DNA from: Micromonospora olivasterospora
Lineage (GTDB): Bacteria > Actinomycetota > Actinomycetes > Mycobacteriales > Micromonosporaceae
Assembly: GCF_007830265.1 (NCBI RefSeq)
Contig: NZ_VLKE01000001.1
Location: 6,510,001-6,574,000 of the forward strand
DNA: 64,000 nt
Direction: 5' to 3'
The notes beneath the pieces were generated by a model. The model saw only the letters and a program-made list of their open reading frames with translations, ran no database searches and was not told the DNA's origin. Shown piece after piece: positions 27,979 to 37,223 of the stretch (its first letter is position 1; each line of letters starts with the position of its first letter). The translations under genes were made by a program, and so were the position numbers.

Positions 27979-27997
27979 TTAGGTTAGCCTCACCTAC
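27979..27997. promoter_or_regulatory. Iron box (IdeR/DmdR1 type) of the adenylation-fbp operon
   Basis: TTAGGTTAGCCTCACCTAC matches the actinobacterial iron-box consensus TTAGGTTAGGCTCACCTAA at 17 of 19 positions. It ends one base before GTG 27999, so a bound Fe-repressor would cover the start. The divergent PPTase relic begins on its other side. Confidence 0.9.
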
Positions 27998-27998
27998 C

Positions 27999-30596
27999 GT
28001 GCCTCTGCTGGATCCCCGTCGGGTGCGCGCCGCCGTCCCGGTGTCTGACACGGCCGACGCGCATCACCCTGCCCTTGTCGACTCGGCCGGCTGTCTCAGT
28101 TACGGGGAGCTGGCCGATCGGGTGGCTGCGCTCGCGGCCGGTCTGCCGTCAGCACAGGCTGGTCGGCGGCTCGTGCACGTGCCACTGGCCCCGCACCGCG
28201 ACCTGGTGCTCGGCTATCTGGCGGTGCTGTCGGCCGGCCACGTGGCACTAATCACCCCGCCCGAGCATCAGTCGATCACCACGGTCTACCAGCCCGACCT
28301 GTGGCTCCATCCGGATGGCACCTTCGAGACCGCAACGTCGAACCGCGACTCCGACGAACCGCGGCACCTCCTGCATCCGGATCTCGCGCTGCTGCTCAGT
28401 ACGTCGGGCAGTACCGGTTCACCCAAGCTGGTGCGGCTCAGCCACAGCAACGTGCTCAGCAACGCCGAGGCGATCGGGGCCGCGCTGTCAATCACGGAGG
28501 CCGACCGTGCGGTCACCTCGCTACCGCTGCATTACTGCTTCGGGCTGTCGGTGCTGCATGCCCAGCTTCGGGCCGGTGCCACCACGGTGCTGCGGCCCGG
28601 GTCGGTGACCGACCCCGGCTTCGCCGATGATCTGCGCCGCGACCGGGTGACCGTGGTTGCCGCCACTCCGCACGTGGTGGATCTGCTCGACGTCCAAGGT
28701 GTGCTGGATCAGCTGCCTTCGCTCCGGTTGCTCGCCCAGGCTGGCGGCGCGTTGCCGCCGGCACGGGTGCGAGAGCTCGCCGCTCGGGGCCGCGCGGCCG
28801 GCTGGGGACTGGCGGTGATGTACGGCCAGACCGAGGCCACCGCGCGGATGGCGGTGCTGCCCCCCGAGCTGTCGGAGCTATACCCCGATGCGGTGGGATG
28901 GCCGATCGCCCGGTCGGCGTTCCGGCTCGACCCGGCCGGAGTCGACGAAGCGGTGGGCGATGGCCCGGTTGGCGAGCTCGTGTTCACGGGTCCAGGCGTC
29001 ATGCTCGGGTACGCCGAGCAGCCCGACGACTTGGCCCTGGGTCGGATGCACACCGAGCTTCGGACCGGTGACCTGGCGCGGATCGACGGGGACGGACTGG
29101 TCCGGATTGTCGGACGGCGGTCCGACTTCGTGAAGATCATGGGAATCCGGATCGACCTCGGCCAGGTCGAGCGTTCCCTGCGCGGCTGGGGGCTGCGGTC
29201 CTGCGTCACCGGCCGCGACGACCAGCTTCAGGTCACCTACCGGCGCGGTGGGCACTCCCCCGACCATGTTCGCGACGAGGCCGCCCAGGTTTCCGGTCTC
29301 AGCCGGTCGGTGATCTCGGTCCGCGCGGTCGACGACCTCCCGCTGCTGCCCAACGGCAAAGTCGACCGCCGGCGCAGCGCCGACCTGCACGTCACGGGGA
29401 CCCCCGGCCAGAAGGCAGAGACCGCCGCTGCGGTGGTCGCCGTACTGGAGCCGCTTGTCGGCCCCGGTGGCATCGACCTCGATCGGTCGTTCGTCGAGCT
29501 CGGCGGCGACTCGTTCAGCCACGTCGTGGCGTCCGTCGGCCTGACGCGGTTGCTCGGTGATCTGCCGTGCGACTGGCACCACCGCCCGGTGCGCGACCTG
29601 GTCGCGCTCGCCGACCGGCCGCCACGTTCCCGGTGGCGGCGTCTGCTGGTGCGGCGGGTCGAGACGACCGTCGTCCTGCGCGGCGCGGCCGTGGTGACGA
29701 TCTGTGGCAGTCATGTCGGGTTGTTCCGGCTGGCCGGCGGAGCGCACATCCTGCTCGCGGTCGCCGGCTTTCTGTTCGCCAGGTACGTACTCGCCTCGCC
29801 GACGACAGCGGAGCGCGTGCGGCGGACCGCCCGGATCGCGGCCGGGGTCGTCGTCCCGGCGGTGGCCGTCGCGGCGGTGATGCTGTTCGGGTTCGGAACG
29901 GGCCACTGGTCGAACGTCGCGCTGGTGCACTGGCTCGCCCGGCCGCAGGTCGGCAACAACTTCTGGTTCGTCGAGGCCTACCTGGTGATCATGGTCGCCA
30001 CCGTCGCGGTGCTGGCTGTTCCGTGGCTGCGGGCCGCATACGCGGCCGACGCCTGGCGCACCGCGATGGTCGCCGTGGCCGTGCTGCTGGTGCCTCGCTA
30101 TCTGGTGCTCGCGTTGTACGACGGTCCGCTGCGTGGTCTGCCGGGCACGGTGGCGTGGCTGTTCATGGCGGGAGCCGCGATGGCGGCGGCCGACAGCCGC
30201 AGGCGCCGGCTGATCACGACAGCGGTCGCCGCAGGCGCCGCCTTTGGCTTCTTCCCCGGGGAAGCCGCACGCAACCTGACGATCATGGTCGGGCTCACGT
30301 TGCTGGCGCTCGTTCCCGCGCTACCGGTACCGCGGCTGCTCGTCCGTCCGCTTGGCGCGCTGGCCGCCGCCTCGCTGCACATCTACCTCGTGCAGTTCCA
30401 GGTGTTCACGTTCTTCGGCTCTCCGACCATCAAGTTCGCGGCTGCGATCGCCGCCGGCCTGGGGTTCTGTGCGGTCGGCAACTACGTCCTGCGCCGGCGG
30501 CTGTCGCCTCTGCCGGCGGTCGCAGTCATCCGTCGTCGCGTGGCGGCGAAGCCATTCGTGAGAGAGGACATGACATGCGTCGACGCACGTTCCTGA
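27999..30596 (+). CDS. Adenylation-carrier protein-membrane acyltransferase fusion, iron-regulated
   Basis: An 865-aa protein from GTG 27999; upstream in-frame codons run through the iron box, so translation is probably leaderless. Residues 1-480: AMP-binding adenylation domain with LLSTSGSTGSPKLVRLSHSN, VMYGQTEATARMA, RTGDLARIDGDGLVRIVGR and LPLLPNGKVDRR. Residues 490-560: carrier domain with the phosphopantetheine Ser in ELGGDSFSHVV. Residues 565-850: about ten membrane helices of acyltransferase-3 character (LRGAAVVTICGSHVGLFRLA, NNFWFVEAYLV, SLHIYLVQFQVF). It should activate an acid, load it on its own carrier and pass it to an acceptor at the membrane. The product is unknown. The next gene overlaps by 22 bp. 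Confidence 0.85.
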   Translation: MPLLDPRRVRAAVPVSDTADAHHPALVDSAGCLSYGELADRVAALAAGLPSAQAGRRLVHVPLAPHRDLVLGYLAVLSAGHVALITPPEHQSITTVYQPDLWLHPDGTFETATSNRDSDEPRHLLHPDLALLLSTSGSTGSPKLVRLSHSNVLSNAEAIGAALSITEADRAVTSLPLHYCFGLSVLHAQLRAGATTVLRPGSVTDPGFADDLRRDRVTVVAATPHVVDLLDVQGVLDQLPSLRLLAQAGGALPPARVRELAARGRAAGWGLAVMYGQTEATARMAVLPPELSELYPDAVGWPIARSAFRLDPAGVDEAVGDGPVGELVFTGPGVMLGYAEQPDDLALGRMHTELRTGDLARIDGDGLVRIVGRRSDFVKIMGIRIDLGQVERSLRGWGLRSCVTGRDDQLQVTYRRGGHSPDHVRDEAAQVSGLSRSVISVRAVDDLPLLPNGKVDRRRSADLHVTGTPGQKAETAAAVVAVLEPLVGPGGIDLDRSFVELGGDSFSHVVASVGLTRLLGDLPCDWHHRPVRDLVALADRPPRSRWRRLLVRRVETTVVLRGAAVVTICGSHVGLFRLAGGAHILLAVAGFLFARYVLASPTTAERVRRTARIAAGVVVPAVAVAAVMLFGFGTGHWSNVALVHWLARPQVGNNFWFVEAYLVIMVATVAVLAVPWLRAAYAADAWRTAMVAVAVLLVPRYLVLALYDGPLRGLPGTVAWLFMAGAAMAAADSRRRRLITTAVAAGAAFGFFPGEAARNLTIMVGLTLLALVPALPVPRLLVRPLGALAAASLHIYLVQFQVFTFFGSPTIKFAAAIAAGLGFCAVGNYVLRRRLSPLPAVAVIRRRVAAKPFVREDMTCVDARS

Positions 30597-31600
30597 CCGG
30601 CCTGGGGGCCCTCGGGGCAGTGGGCCTGGTGGGGTGCGGGTCGAAATCCGAGGACGGGTACGTCGCCGACCCCGGTTCGCTACAGGTCTACTCCGCTCAG
30701 CACGAGAACCTCACCAAGGCGTGGGCGGAGGCGTTCACCGCGGCGACCGGCATCAAGGTGCAGGTCCGCAAGGGCTCCGACGCCTCGATGGGGCATCAGA
30801 TCGTGGCCGAGGGCTCCGCGTCTCCCGCCGACGTGTTCCTCACCGAGAACAGTCCGGCGATGACGCTGGTCGAGCGGAACAAGTTGCTCGCCCCGCTGGA
30901 CGAGGCGACCCGACAGCAGGTGCCGGCCAATCTGGCTCCGTCGTCGAAGGCGTGGACTTCGATCGCCGCCCGGTCCACGGTGCTGGTCTACAACACCGCC
31001 AAACTCGACAAGGCCGACCTGCCGAAGTCGCTGATGGATCTCGCCGGGCCGCAGTGGAAGGACCGCTGGGGTTGTGCCCCCGGTGGTGCGGACTTCCAGG
31101 CCATTGTCGCGGGCATGCTCGCCGGTCAGGGCGAGCAGAAGACCTCTGACTGGCTGGACGGGCTGAAGTCCAACGCCCGGGTGCTGCAGAACAACATCGC
31201 CACGATGAAGTCGGTCAACGCCGGTGAGATCGAGTGCGGCGTGATCTACCACTACTACTGGTACCGGGACCAGGCTGGCACCAAGGAGGGCAGCGGCAAC
31301 ACTGCCCTGCACTACTTCCGTAACCAGGACCCCGGCGCGTTCGTGTCGCTGTCCGGAGGTGCTGTGTTGGCTCGGACGAAGAAGCCGACCGAGGCCCACA
31401 AGTTCCTGGCCTTCATCACCAGCAAGGCCGGGCAGCAGGTGCTGGTCGACTCCCAGTCGATGGAGTACGCCGTGGGCAGTGGTGTCGCCTCGGCGCCCGC
31501 GCTGCCGCCGTTGAACAGCCTGCAGGCGCCGCCGGTCGACCCCTTCACGCTGAACTCCGACAAGGTGAATGAGCTGATGATCGATGCCGGCATCATCTGA
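30575..31600 (+). CDS. Iron ABC transporter substrate-binding lipoprotein (FbpA-like)
   Basis: A 341-aa periplasmic-binding protein of the Fbp/extracellular solute-binding 1/6 type. The N-terminus has consecutive arginines (RRRTFL) and a lipobox LVGC with Cys21. LQVYSAQHENLTKAWAEAFT and EGSASPADVFLTENSP are family-typical. CGVIYHYYWYRDQ carries neighbouring tyrosines, as used by FbpA proteins to bind Fe(III) directly. ATG 30575 lies inside the preceding gene; the stop overlaps the permease start by 17 bp. The upstream iron box supports iron as the cargo. Confidence 0.88.
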   Translation: MRRRTFLTGLGALGAVGLVGCGSKSEDGYVADPGSLQVYSAQHENLTKAWAEAFTAATGIKVQVRKGSDASMGHQIVAEGSASPADVFLTENSPAMTLVERNKLLAPLDEATRQQVPANLAPSSKAWTSIAARSTVLVYNTAKLDKADLPKSLMDLAGPQWKDRWGCAPGGADFQAIVAGMLAGQGEQKTSDWLDGLKSNARVLQNNIATMKSVNAGEIECGVIYHYYWYRDQAGTKEGSGNTALHYFRNQDPGAFVSLSGGAVLARTKKPTEAHKFLAFITSKAGQQVLVDSQSMEYAVGSGVASAPALPPLNSLQAPPVDPFTLNSDKVNELMIDAGII

Positions 31601-33185
31601 CCTTCGCGAGTCGCCCGCCGCCGCGTACGACGCACCGGTAACGCCCCGGCCGGTCGTACGCGCCCGTCGGTCCACCCGTATGCCGTGGCTTGTCGTGGCG
31701 GCCGCGGTCCTGGTCGCGGCCGTGATGGTCCTGCCGGTCCTGGTCGTGAGCAGTCAGGCTCTTACCGCCGGCGACGAGCTGTCGAGGCTGCTGCTGCGGC
31801 CGAGGACGGCCGAACTGCTCGGCAACACGATGCTCCTGGTCCTGCTGACCGTTCCGATCACCGTGCTGCTGGGCTGTGGTGCGGCCTGGCTGGTGGAGCG
31901 AACGACCCTGCCGGGCGCCGGCGCGTGGCGCACCCTGCTCCTGGCGCCGCTGGCCATCCCGGCGTTCGTCAGCAGCTACGCCTGGACGTCGGTGCTGCCG
32001 GCGGTGCAGGGGCTGTGGGGCGCGGTGTTCATCACCGCCCTGGCCTACTATCCGTTCGTCTTCCTGCCGGCTGCGGCTCTGCTGCGGGCGCTCGACCAGG
32101 GGCACCTGGACGCGGCACGGTCGCTCGGCTCATCCGGTCTGGGAGCGGTTCTACGGGTGGCGATGCCGCAGTTGCGTCCGGCCATCACCGGTGGCGCGTT
32201 GCTGGTGGCCCTGCACCTGCTGGCCGAATTCGGCGTCCTGCAGATGATGCGGTTTCCCACCTTCACCACGGCGATCCTGCAGCAGTTCGCGGTCGGGTTC
32301 AGCAACGCCGCCGGCAGCCTGCTGGCCGCAGTACTCGTGGTGCTCTGCGTTGGTCTGCTGGCCCTCGAGGTGCCGCTGCGCGGCCGCGCACGGATCGCCC
32401 GGATGGGCGCCGGCGCCCGGCAACGTCCGGTCGCGTACCGCCTGGGCGCGTGGACCATCCCGGCATCCGCCGCACTCGTCGCGCTGGTCGGCCTGGCGCT
32501 GCTGGTTCCGCTGGTGCTGGTGCTGCGGTGGCTGGTACGGGCGATGACGTCCGGCGCGGTGGTTGTCGGCCCGCTGCTCTCGGCGGCCGGTTCGACTGTC
32601 GGCCTCGCGGTGCTGGCGGGCCTGGCGGCGTCGGTCGCCGCGCTGCCCGCCGCGTGGCTCCTGCACCGGTACCCGTCTCGACTGGCGACCACGCTGGAGC
32701 GGGTGACCTACATTGCGAGCGCGCTTCCCGGGGTGGTGATCGGGCTGGCGCTGGTGACGCTGGCCGTGCAGTGGGCCCGCCCTGCCTACCAGACCGCCGC
32801 ACTCGCGGTGCTGGCCTACACGGTGCTCTTCATGCCCCGCGCCATGGTCGCCTGGCGGTCCGGATTAGCCGCGGCTCCGCCCGAACTACTCGAGGCATCG
32901 CGTTCGCTGGGGCTGTCCGGTCTCAGTACCCTCATCCGGGTGGTCCTTCCGCTGGTGCTGCCATCGGCGCTGACCGGATTCGTCCTGGTCTTCCTCGCGA
33001 CGTCGACCGAACTCACCGCGACCCTGCTCCTCGCCCCGACTGGCACGGAGACGCTGGCCACCGCATTCTGGTCGGCAAGCGACGAGTTGGATTACGTGGC
33101 GAGCGCCCCGTACGCTGCGGCGATGATCGCCCTGTCCGCCCCGCTCACCGTCCTGCTGCGCCGGCAGATCCTGGACCAGCGATGA
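31584..33185 (+). CDS. Iron ABC transporter permease (FbpB-like, two fused permease halves)
   Basis: A 533-aa membrane protein with about twelve helices in two homologous halves. Each half carries an EAA-type loop that contacts the ATPase: AARSLGSSGLGAVLRVAMPQ around residue 175 and EASRSLGLSGLSTLIRVVLP around residue 435. The fused arrangement is typical of FbpB/SfuB permeases. It overlaps fbpA-like by 17 bp and the ATPase gene by 4 bp (ATGA), so expression is coupled. Confidence 0.92.
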   Translation: MPASSDLRESPAAAYDAPVTPRPVVRARRSTRMPWLVVAAAVLVAAVMVLPVLVVSSQALTAGDELSRLLLRPRTAELLGNTMLLVLLTVPITVLLGCGAAWLVERTTLPGAGAWRTLLLAPLAIPAFVSSYAWTSVLPAVQGLWGAVFITALAYYPFVFLPAAALLRALDQGHLDAARSLGSSGLGAVLRVAMPQLRPAITGGALLVALHLLAEFGVLQMMRFPTFTTAILQQFAVGFSNAAGSLLAAVLVVLCVGLLALEVPLRGRARIARMGAGARQRPVAYRLGAWTIPASAALVALVGLALLVPLVLVLRWLVRAMTSGAVVVGPLLSAAGSTVGLAVLAGLAASVAALPAAWLLHRYPSRLATTLERVTYIASALPGVVIGLALVTLAVQWARPAYQTAALAVLAYTVLFMPRAMVAWRSGLAAAPPELLEASRSLGLSGLSTLIRVVLPLVLPSALTGFVLVFLATSTELTATLLLAPTGTETLATAFWSASDELDYVASAPYAAAMIALSAPLTVLLRRQILDQR

Positions 33186-34216
33186 GCGGCGCCGGCATCT
33201 CCGTCACCGGGCTCACCGTCGGCTACGGCGGCCCGCCGGTACTGGACCACGTCGATCTGCAGGTGCCCGCAGGCAGCTTCACCGCGGTGCTCGGTCCCTC
33301 CGGCAGCGGCAAGACCACGCTGCTACGGGCGATCGCCGGGTTCATCCGGCCCGACCACGGGCGAATCGAGGTACGCGGCGAGGTGCTCACCGACGGGCCG
33401 ACACTGGTGGCTCCCGAGCGGCGCGGCATCGGTTACGTCCGACAGGACGGCGCGCTCTTCCCGCACCTCGACGTCACCGGCAACATCACCTTCGGGCTGC
33501 CGCGAGCCGAACGGCGCCGAGCGGCCCAGGTCGAGCCGTTGCTCGAACTCGTCGGTTTGTCCCCGAGCCTGGCCCGCCGCCGGCCGGACGAGCTGTCCGG
33601 CGGGCAACAGCAGCGTGTCGCACTCGCCCGGGCCCTGGCCCGCGAACCATCAGTGGTACTGCTCGACGAGCCGTTCTCATCGCTCGACACCGCGCTGCGC
33701 GCCGCAACCCGCGAGGCCACACGTGCCGCTCTCGCCGCGCGGGGCGCCACCACCGTGCTCGTGACACACGACCAAGCCGAGGCACTGTCGTTCGCCGACC
33801 AGGTGGCCGTCATGTTCGACGGCCGGTTCGCCCAGGTCGACAGCCCGGCCGGGGTGTACGGCGCGCCGGCCACGCCCGAGGTCGGCCGGTTCCTGGGCGA
33901 CGCGATGCTCCTCAGCGGCCAGGCCATCGGCCGGACCGTCCACTGCTGTCTGGGCCAACTCGACCTGGCCGAGCCGGCCACCGGCGACGTACTCGTGATG
34001 GTGCGACCCGAGCAACTCGTCCTGGGCGAGCCGTCCGATACCAAGGCATCGGTCTCGTCGGTGACCTACCAGGGCGCCGACGCGATGGTCCGCCTGGATC
34101 TGGTCGACCAGACCACCCGCCTCGTGGCGCGCGTCCCCGGCAATCGGGTACCTCGCCCAGGCGACCAGGTGGGTATCGCAGTGCCCGCACCCGTCCGCTC
34201 ATTCCCCCAACGCTGA
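33182..34216 (+). CDS. Iron ABC transporter ATP-binding protein (FbpC-like)
   Basis: A 344-aa ATPase with Walker [10 protein letters not shown], signature LSGGQQQR, Walker B VVLLDEP and H-loop VTHD. A C-terminal regulatory (TOBE-like) part starts at about residue 240 ([14 protein letters not shown]). It energises the permease above. It is the last gene of the operon; the next 265 bp hold no plus-strand gene. Confidence 0.93.
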   Translation: MSGAGISVTGLTVGYGGPPVLDHVDLQVPAGSFTAVLGPSGSGKTTLLRAIAGFIRPDHGRIEVRGEVLTDGPTLVAPERRGIGYVRQDGALFPHLDVTGNITFGLPRAERRRAAQVEPLLELVGLSPSLARRRPDELSGGQQQRVALARALAREPSVVLLDEPFSSLDTALRAATREATRAALAARGATTVLVTHDQAEALSFADQVAVMFDGRFAQVDSPAGVYGAPATPEVGRFLGDAMLLSGQAIGRTVHCCLGQLDLAEPATGDVLVMVRPEQLVLGEPSDTKASVSSVTYQGADAMVRLDLVDQTTRLVARVPGNRVPRPGDQVGIAVPAPVRSFPQR

Positions 34217-34254
34217 CTCGTCCGACGACGATGACCAGTCTGGTCCCCGACTGG

Positions 34255-34345
34255 TGTCGACGTGGAAGCGGTGCACGCTGGCGGCGAGCGCGGCGTTGAT
34301 CTCGGCGTTGGTCTTGCCCGGCCGGCGAACGCCGCGACCGGCACG
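34255..34345 (-). pseudogene. Small duplicate fragment of the PLP decarboxylase
   Basis: The minus strand reads GRAKTNAEINAALAASVHRF HVD in pieces, matching GGPGKTDAELNAGLAAGVHR FHVE of the intact decarboxylase at 34483-35655. Only about 25 codons remain, 140 bp beyond the end of that gene and the end of the fbp operon. A second copy or related gene was evidently present and lost. The remaining bases between 34217 and 34482 show nothing else. Confidence 0.6.
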
Positions 34346-34482
34346 CCGGGCGATCATCGCTCACACCAAGCAGGTCCGGCGCGATTGGTCGAGCTGCTGG
34401 CCCGCCACCAGGTCGAGGGTGTGGGTATCGAGCGGCCTGACGGGCCGGTCGTTGACGCTGTCCTCGCCACCGGACACACCGT

Positions 34483-35655
34483 CTATGTGATCCCAACGGG
34501 TGCCTGCGTGCCCGGTTGGATCTTTCCACTGGTCAGCTCCCCCAGGGTTCCCACTTCGAAGGTGGGCGGATCGTGCATGAGGAAGTCGCGGTGGCTGATG
34601 TTCCACGCGTATGCGCCCGCCATCGCGAAAGCGATGACGTCTCCCGCAGAGATGGGGTCGGTTTCGACGGGGCGGGCCAAGATGTCTTTGGGTGTGCAGA
34701 GTTGCCCGACGATGGTTACCGGACCGTGGCCAGTGCGTGGACGGGGGTACGGGTGGCCCCAGTCCGTGCGGGGAAAGATGAGGAACGGTTGGGAGTGCCC
34801 CTTCGCCGCTGGGGTGCGTAGGTGGTGGGTGCCGCCCGCGACGACGGCGAACCATTCTCCACGGGAGAATTTGACGTCGATGACCTCGGTGACGTACCAG
34901 CCGCAGTAGGCGGTGACTGCGCGGCCTGGTTCGATGCGTAGCACGAGTTCGGGGTGTTCCGCGAGGGGCGCCTGAAGGTCGCTGCCGTAGCGGGCCCAGT
35001 CGAAGATGTTCGCCGGGTTGGTGTAGTCGACGGCCATGCCGCCACCGACATTGACCTCGCTGGCGCCGAGCTGTGACACCGCCCAGTCCACGATTCGGCG
35101 GGCGACCATCGCCGCCGCCGGTGCGGTCAGGCCGCTGGCGAGGTGGGCGTGCACGCCGTGGATGCGTATCCCGGGCAGGTCGAGGCGCGCGCAGTCGCGG
35201 GCCTGCTCGGGGTCCATCCCGAACGGGGTTGCCGCGCCGCCCATGATCAGTGCTGCACCCTCGAGGTCGACCGGGAGGTTGACCCGCAGGAGCACGTTGG
35301 CGACTGTGTCGGCGGCCGTCGCGAGTGCGGAGAGGCGGCGCAGTTCGTGCGGGGACTCGACGTGAAACCGGTGGACGCCGGCGGCGAGGCCGGCGTTGAG
35401 TTCCGCGTCGGTTTTGCCGGGCCCGCCGAGCACGGCCGGGTGGACTCGGGGCAGGGTACGGGCGAGGTGGCGCAGCTCTCCGGCGCTGGCGGCTTCGAAG
35501 CCGTCGACGTGCGGGGCGAGGGTGCGCAGCAGTTCGGGGGCGGGGTTGGCTTTCATCGCGTACAGCAGCTCGACCCTGCTCGGCAGCGCGGCGCGGATGG
35601 CGGCGGCGTGCGTCGTGAGCGCGTCCAGGTCGTACAGGTAGGTTGGTCGGTTCAC
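34483..35655 (-). CDS. Siderophore-cluster PLP-dependent decarboxylase (PvsE-like, fold type III)
   Basis: A 390-aa protein of the DAP/ornithine decarboxylase family. The PLP Lys is in LLYAMKANP (about residue 35). Also visible are GGPGKTDAELNAGL, HGVHAHLASGL, VNVGGGMAVDY, RIEPGRAVTAYCGWYV and the late Cys in GQLCTPKDILA. The start is GTG 35655, overlapping the NIS gene stop (GTGA). In vibrioferrin synthesis PvsE decarboxylates a serine-derived unit to ethanolamine; SbnH plays a like part in staphyloferrin B. Last gene of a five-gene coupled operon. The exact amino-acid substrate cannot be read from sequence. Confidence 0.88.
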   Translation of the reverse strand: MNRPTYLYDLDALTTHAAAIRAALPSRVELLYAMKANPAPELLRTLAPHVDGFEAASAGELRHLARTLPRVHPAVLGGPGKTDAELNAGLAAGVHRFHVESPHELRRLSALATAADTVANVLLRVNLPVDLEGAALIMGGAATPFGMDPEQARDCARLDLPGIRIHGVHAHLASGLTAPAAAMVARRIVDWAVSQLGASEVNVGGGMAVDYTNPANIFDWARYGSDLQAPLAEHPELVLRIEPGRAVTAYCGWYVTEVIDVKFSRGEWFAVVAGGTHHLRTPAAKGHSQPFLIFPRTDWGHPYPRPRTGHGPVTIVGQLCTPKDILARPVETDPISAGDVIAFAMAGAYAWNISHRDFLMHDPPTFEVGTLGELTSGKIQPGTQAPVGIT

Positions 35656-37223
35656 AGCGCCTGTCCCAGCGGGTTGGGGAAGGGAACGTAGCCGGCGTGC
35701 CGGTCGGCGTCGCGTTGCCAGCGCACGAGCAGGTTGCCCTTGGCGGGCAGCGGCACCCCGGCGAGTACCGCCCGCAGCTGGGGCGGTGATCCCAGTGCCC
35801 TGGTCGTCTCGCTTACCACGTCGCGCAGGGCGGCCCAGAGTTGCGCCTCGATGCCGGGGTGGGCATCGGCTAGCGCTCCGGCGAGTTCGGCAAGGTGGTT
35901 GACGAAGAGGCAGTAGGCAACGCGGTTGAACGCCTGTTCTGGGTGGTAACCGATGGAGGATGGGAGGCCGCAGAGCCAGTCGGCGCGGCGTTCGGTGTCG
36001 AGTTTGACGCCTTCGAGGTCGCGCAGCAGCATCCGGATCGGGTGACGGTCGGCGTTGAGAACGACGACGACGTTTTGTAGGTGGGCTTCGTGTACGACAC
36101 CGTGTTCGGCCCATAGCCCGAGTATGGCCGGGACCAGCAGCTTGGTGTATGCGCGCCACCAGCCTACGGGGTCGGCCAGCTGGAGGGGGCTGGCGGCGAG
36201 GGCGGCGGCGAGAACCGGGATGTCGCCGGGGCGCAGGTGACCACGCAGGCCGCCGCGGAGGATGACGCCGAAGGTCTCGTCCAGACCGGGCACGTCGACG
36301 GTGCGGTACGCCGGTTCGGGTAGCAGCGCGGTGCCTGGTGCCAGGGGTACGCCGCTGAGGAGCCTGGTGAGGGCGACCGCGCCGGTGAGTTCGTACCGGG
36401 CGTTCTTGCGTAGGCAGTTGGTGATCCGCACATGCAGGCTGGTCTTGACGAACAGGTCGGCCCCGGGGGCGTAGAGGGTGCGTACGCTGGCGGTCGGTCG
36501 CAGGGTGGCGCCGCCGACGCCGAGATCACGCAGGCGCGGGTCGAGTGGCCCGGCGAGTCGGTACTGCCAGGGATGCACCGGCAGCGGCACGTGGCCCGGG
36601 GGTGCGGGCGGCGGTTGGAGTGCGCTGATGAGCTGGTCGAAGGGGCCGTCTTCGGCGAGCAGGCTGCGGGGGACGCCGATCCAGTGCGCCTGAACTGTGG
36701 TCCGCAGTTCAGGGGCGTAGGTGTCCCAGGCCTCGGTGTCGCCGCTGCGCCACTTGGGCGTCGGGTGCCGGGGATGGCCGTAGACGAGGGACTGCTCAGA
36801 GTCCACGTAGGAGTCGGTGACGGGATCACCGGTGGGCTGCGGGTCGGCGGCGGGGCGATGCAGCAGAACTCGTTGCAGCGCGTCGCGGCTGGCGGCGACC
36901 TGCGTCACGAATTCCTCGTTCGGGAATCCGGTGCGCAGCCGCAGTTCGTCGCCGACCAGGGTGGCCAGGTCGGTTGCGGTGACCGGCGACCACAGGTCGC
37001 CGGACAGTCGCTGCACCGGCCCGGTGTAGCGGTGTGCGCCGACTGCGGACATTCGGGCGACCTCGCAGCGCAGCAGCACGTCGCTGCGGGGCAAGCGGAC
37101 CAGGGCGTATCCGTCGGTGATCGTGATCTGTCGTTCCGGCCCGCACACCTCTCTGGCCAGGCAACCGAGCAGGGTGTGGCTGGCGGCGACATCCGCGGTG
37201 GACAGGGCGACTGCGGCGGTCAT
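35652..37223 (-). CDS. NIS siderophore synthetase (IucA/IucC family, PvsD position)
   Basis: A 523-aa NRPS-independent siderophore synthetase, which adenylates a carboxylate and joins it to an amine or alcohol. Motifs: VPLPVHPWQYRLAGPL, TLRPTASVRTLYAP, FVKTSLHVRITNCLRKNARY, VVHEAHLQNVVVVL and LRDLEGVKLD, giving the ATP-binding loop, Lys and His of the family. ATG 37223 has AGGAG 8 bp upstream and overlaps the MFS stop (ATGA). It occupies the place of pvsD. Confidence 0.92.
   Translation of the reverse strand: MTAAVALSTADVAASHTLLGCLAREVCGPERQITITDGYALVRLPRSDVLLRCEVARMSAVGAHRYTGPVQRLSGDLWSPVTATDLATLVGDELRLRTGFPNEEFVTQVAASRDALQRVLLHRPAADPQPTGDPVTDSYVDSEQSLVYGHPRHPTPKWRSGDTEAWDTYAPELRTTVQAHWIGVPRSLLAEDGPFDQLISALQPPPAPPGHVPLPVHPWQYRLAGPLDPRLRDLGVGGATLRPTASVRTLYAPGADLFVKTSLHVRITNCLRKNARYELTGAVALTRLLSGVPLAPGTALLPEPAYRTVDVPGLDETFGVILRGGLRGHLRPGDIPVLAAALAASPLQLADPVGWWRAYTKLLVPAILGLWAEHGVVHEAHLQNVVVVLNADRHPIRMLLRDLEGVKLDTERRADWLCGLPSSIGYHPEQAFNRVAYCLFVNHLAELAGALADAHPGIEAQLWAALRDVVSETTRALGSPPQLRAVLAGVPLPAKGNLLVRWQRDADRHAGYVPFPNPLGQAL

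Noticed and set aside
31685..34216. Long plus-strand frame of 843 codons over the permease and ATPase
   Set aside because: Its first part is an out-of-phase reading of the permease. The real ATPase begins at ATG 33182 with a 4-bp overlap.
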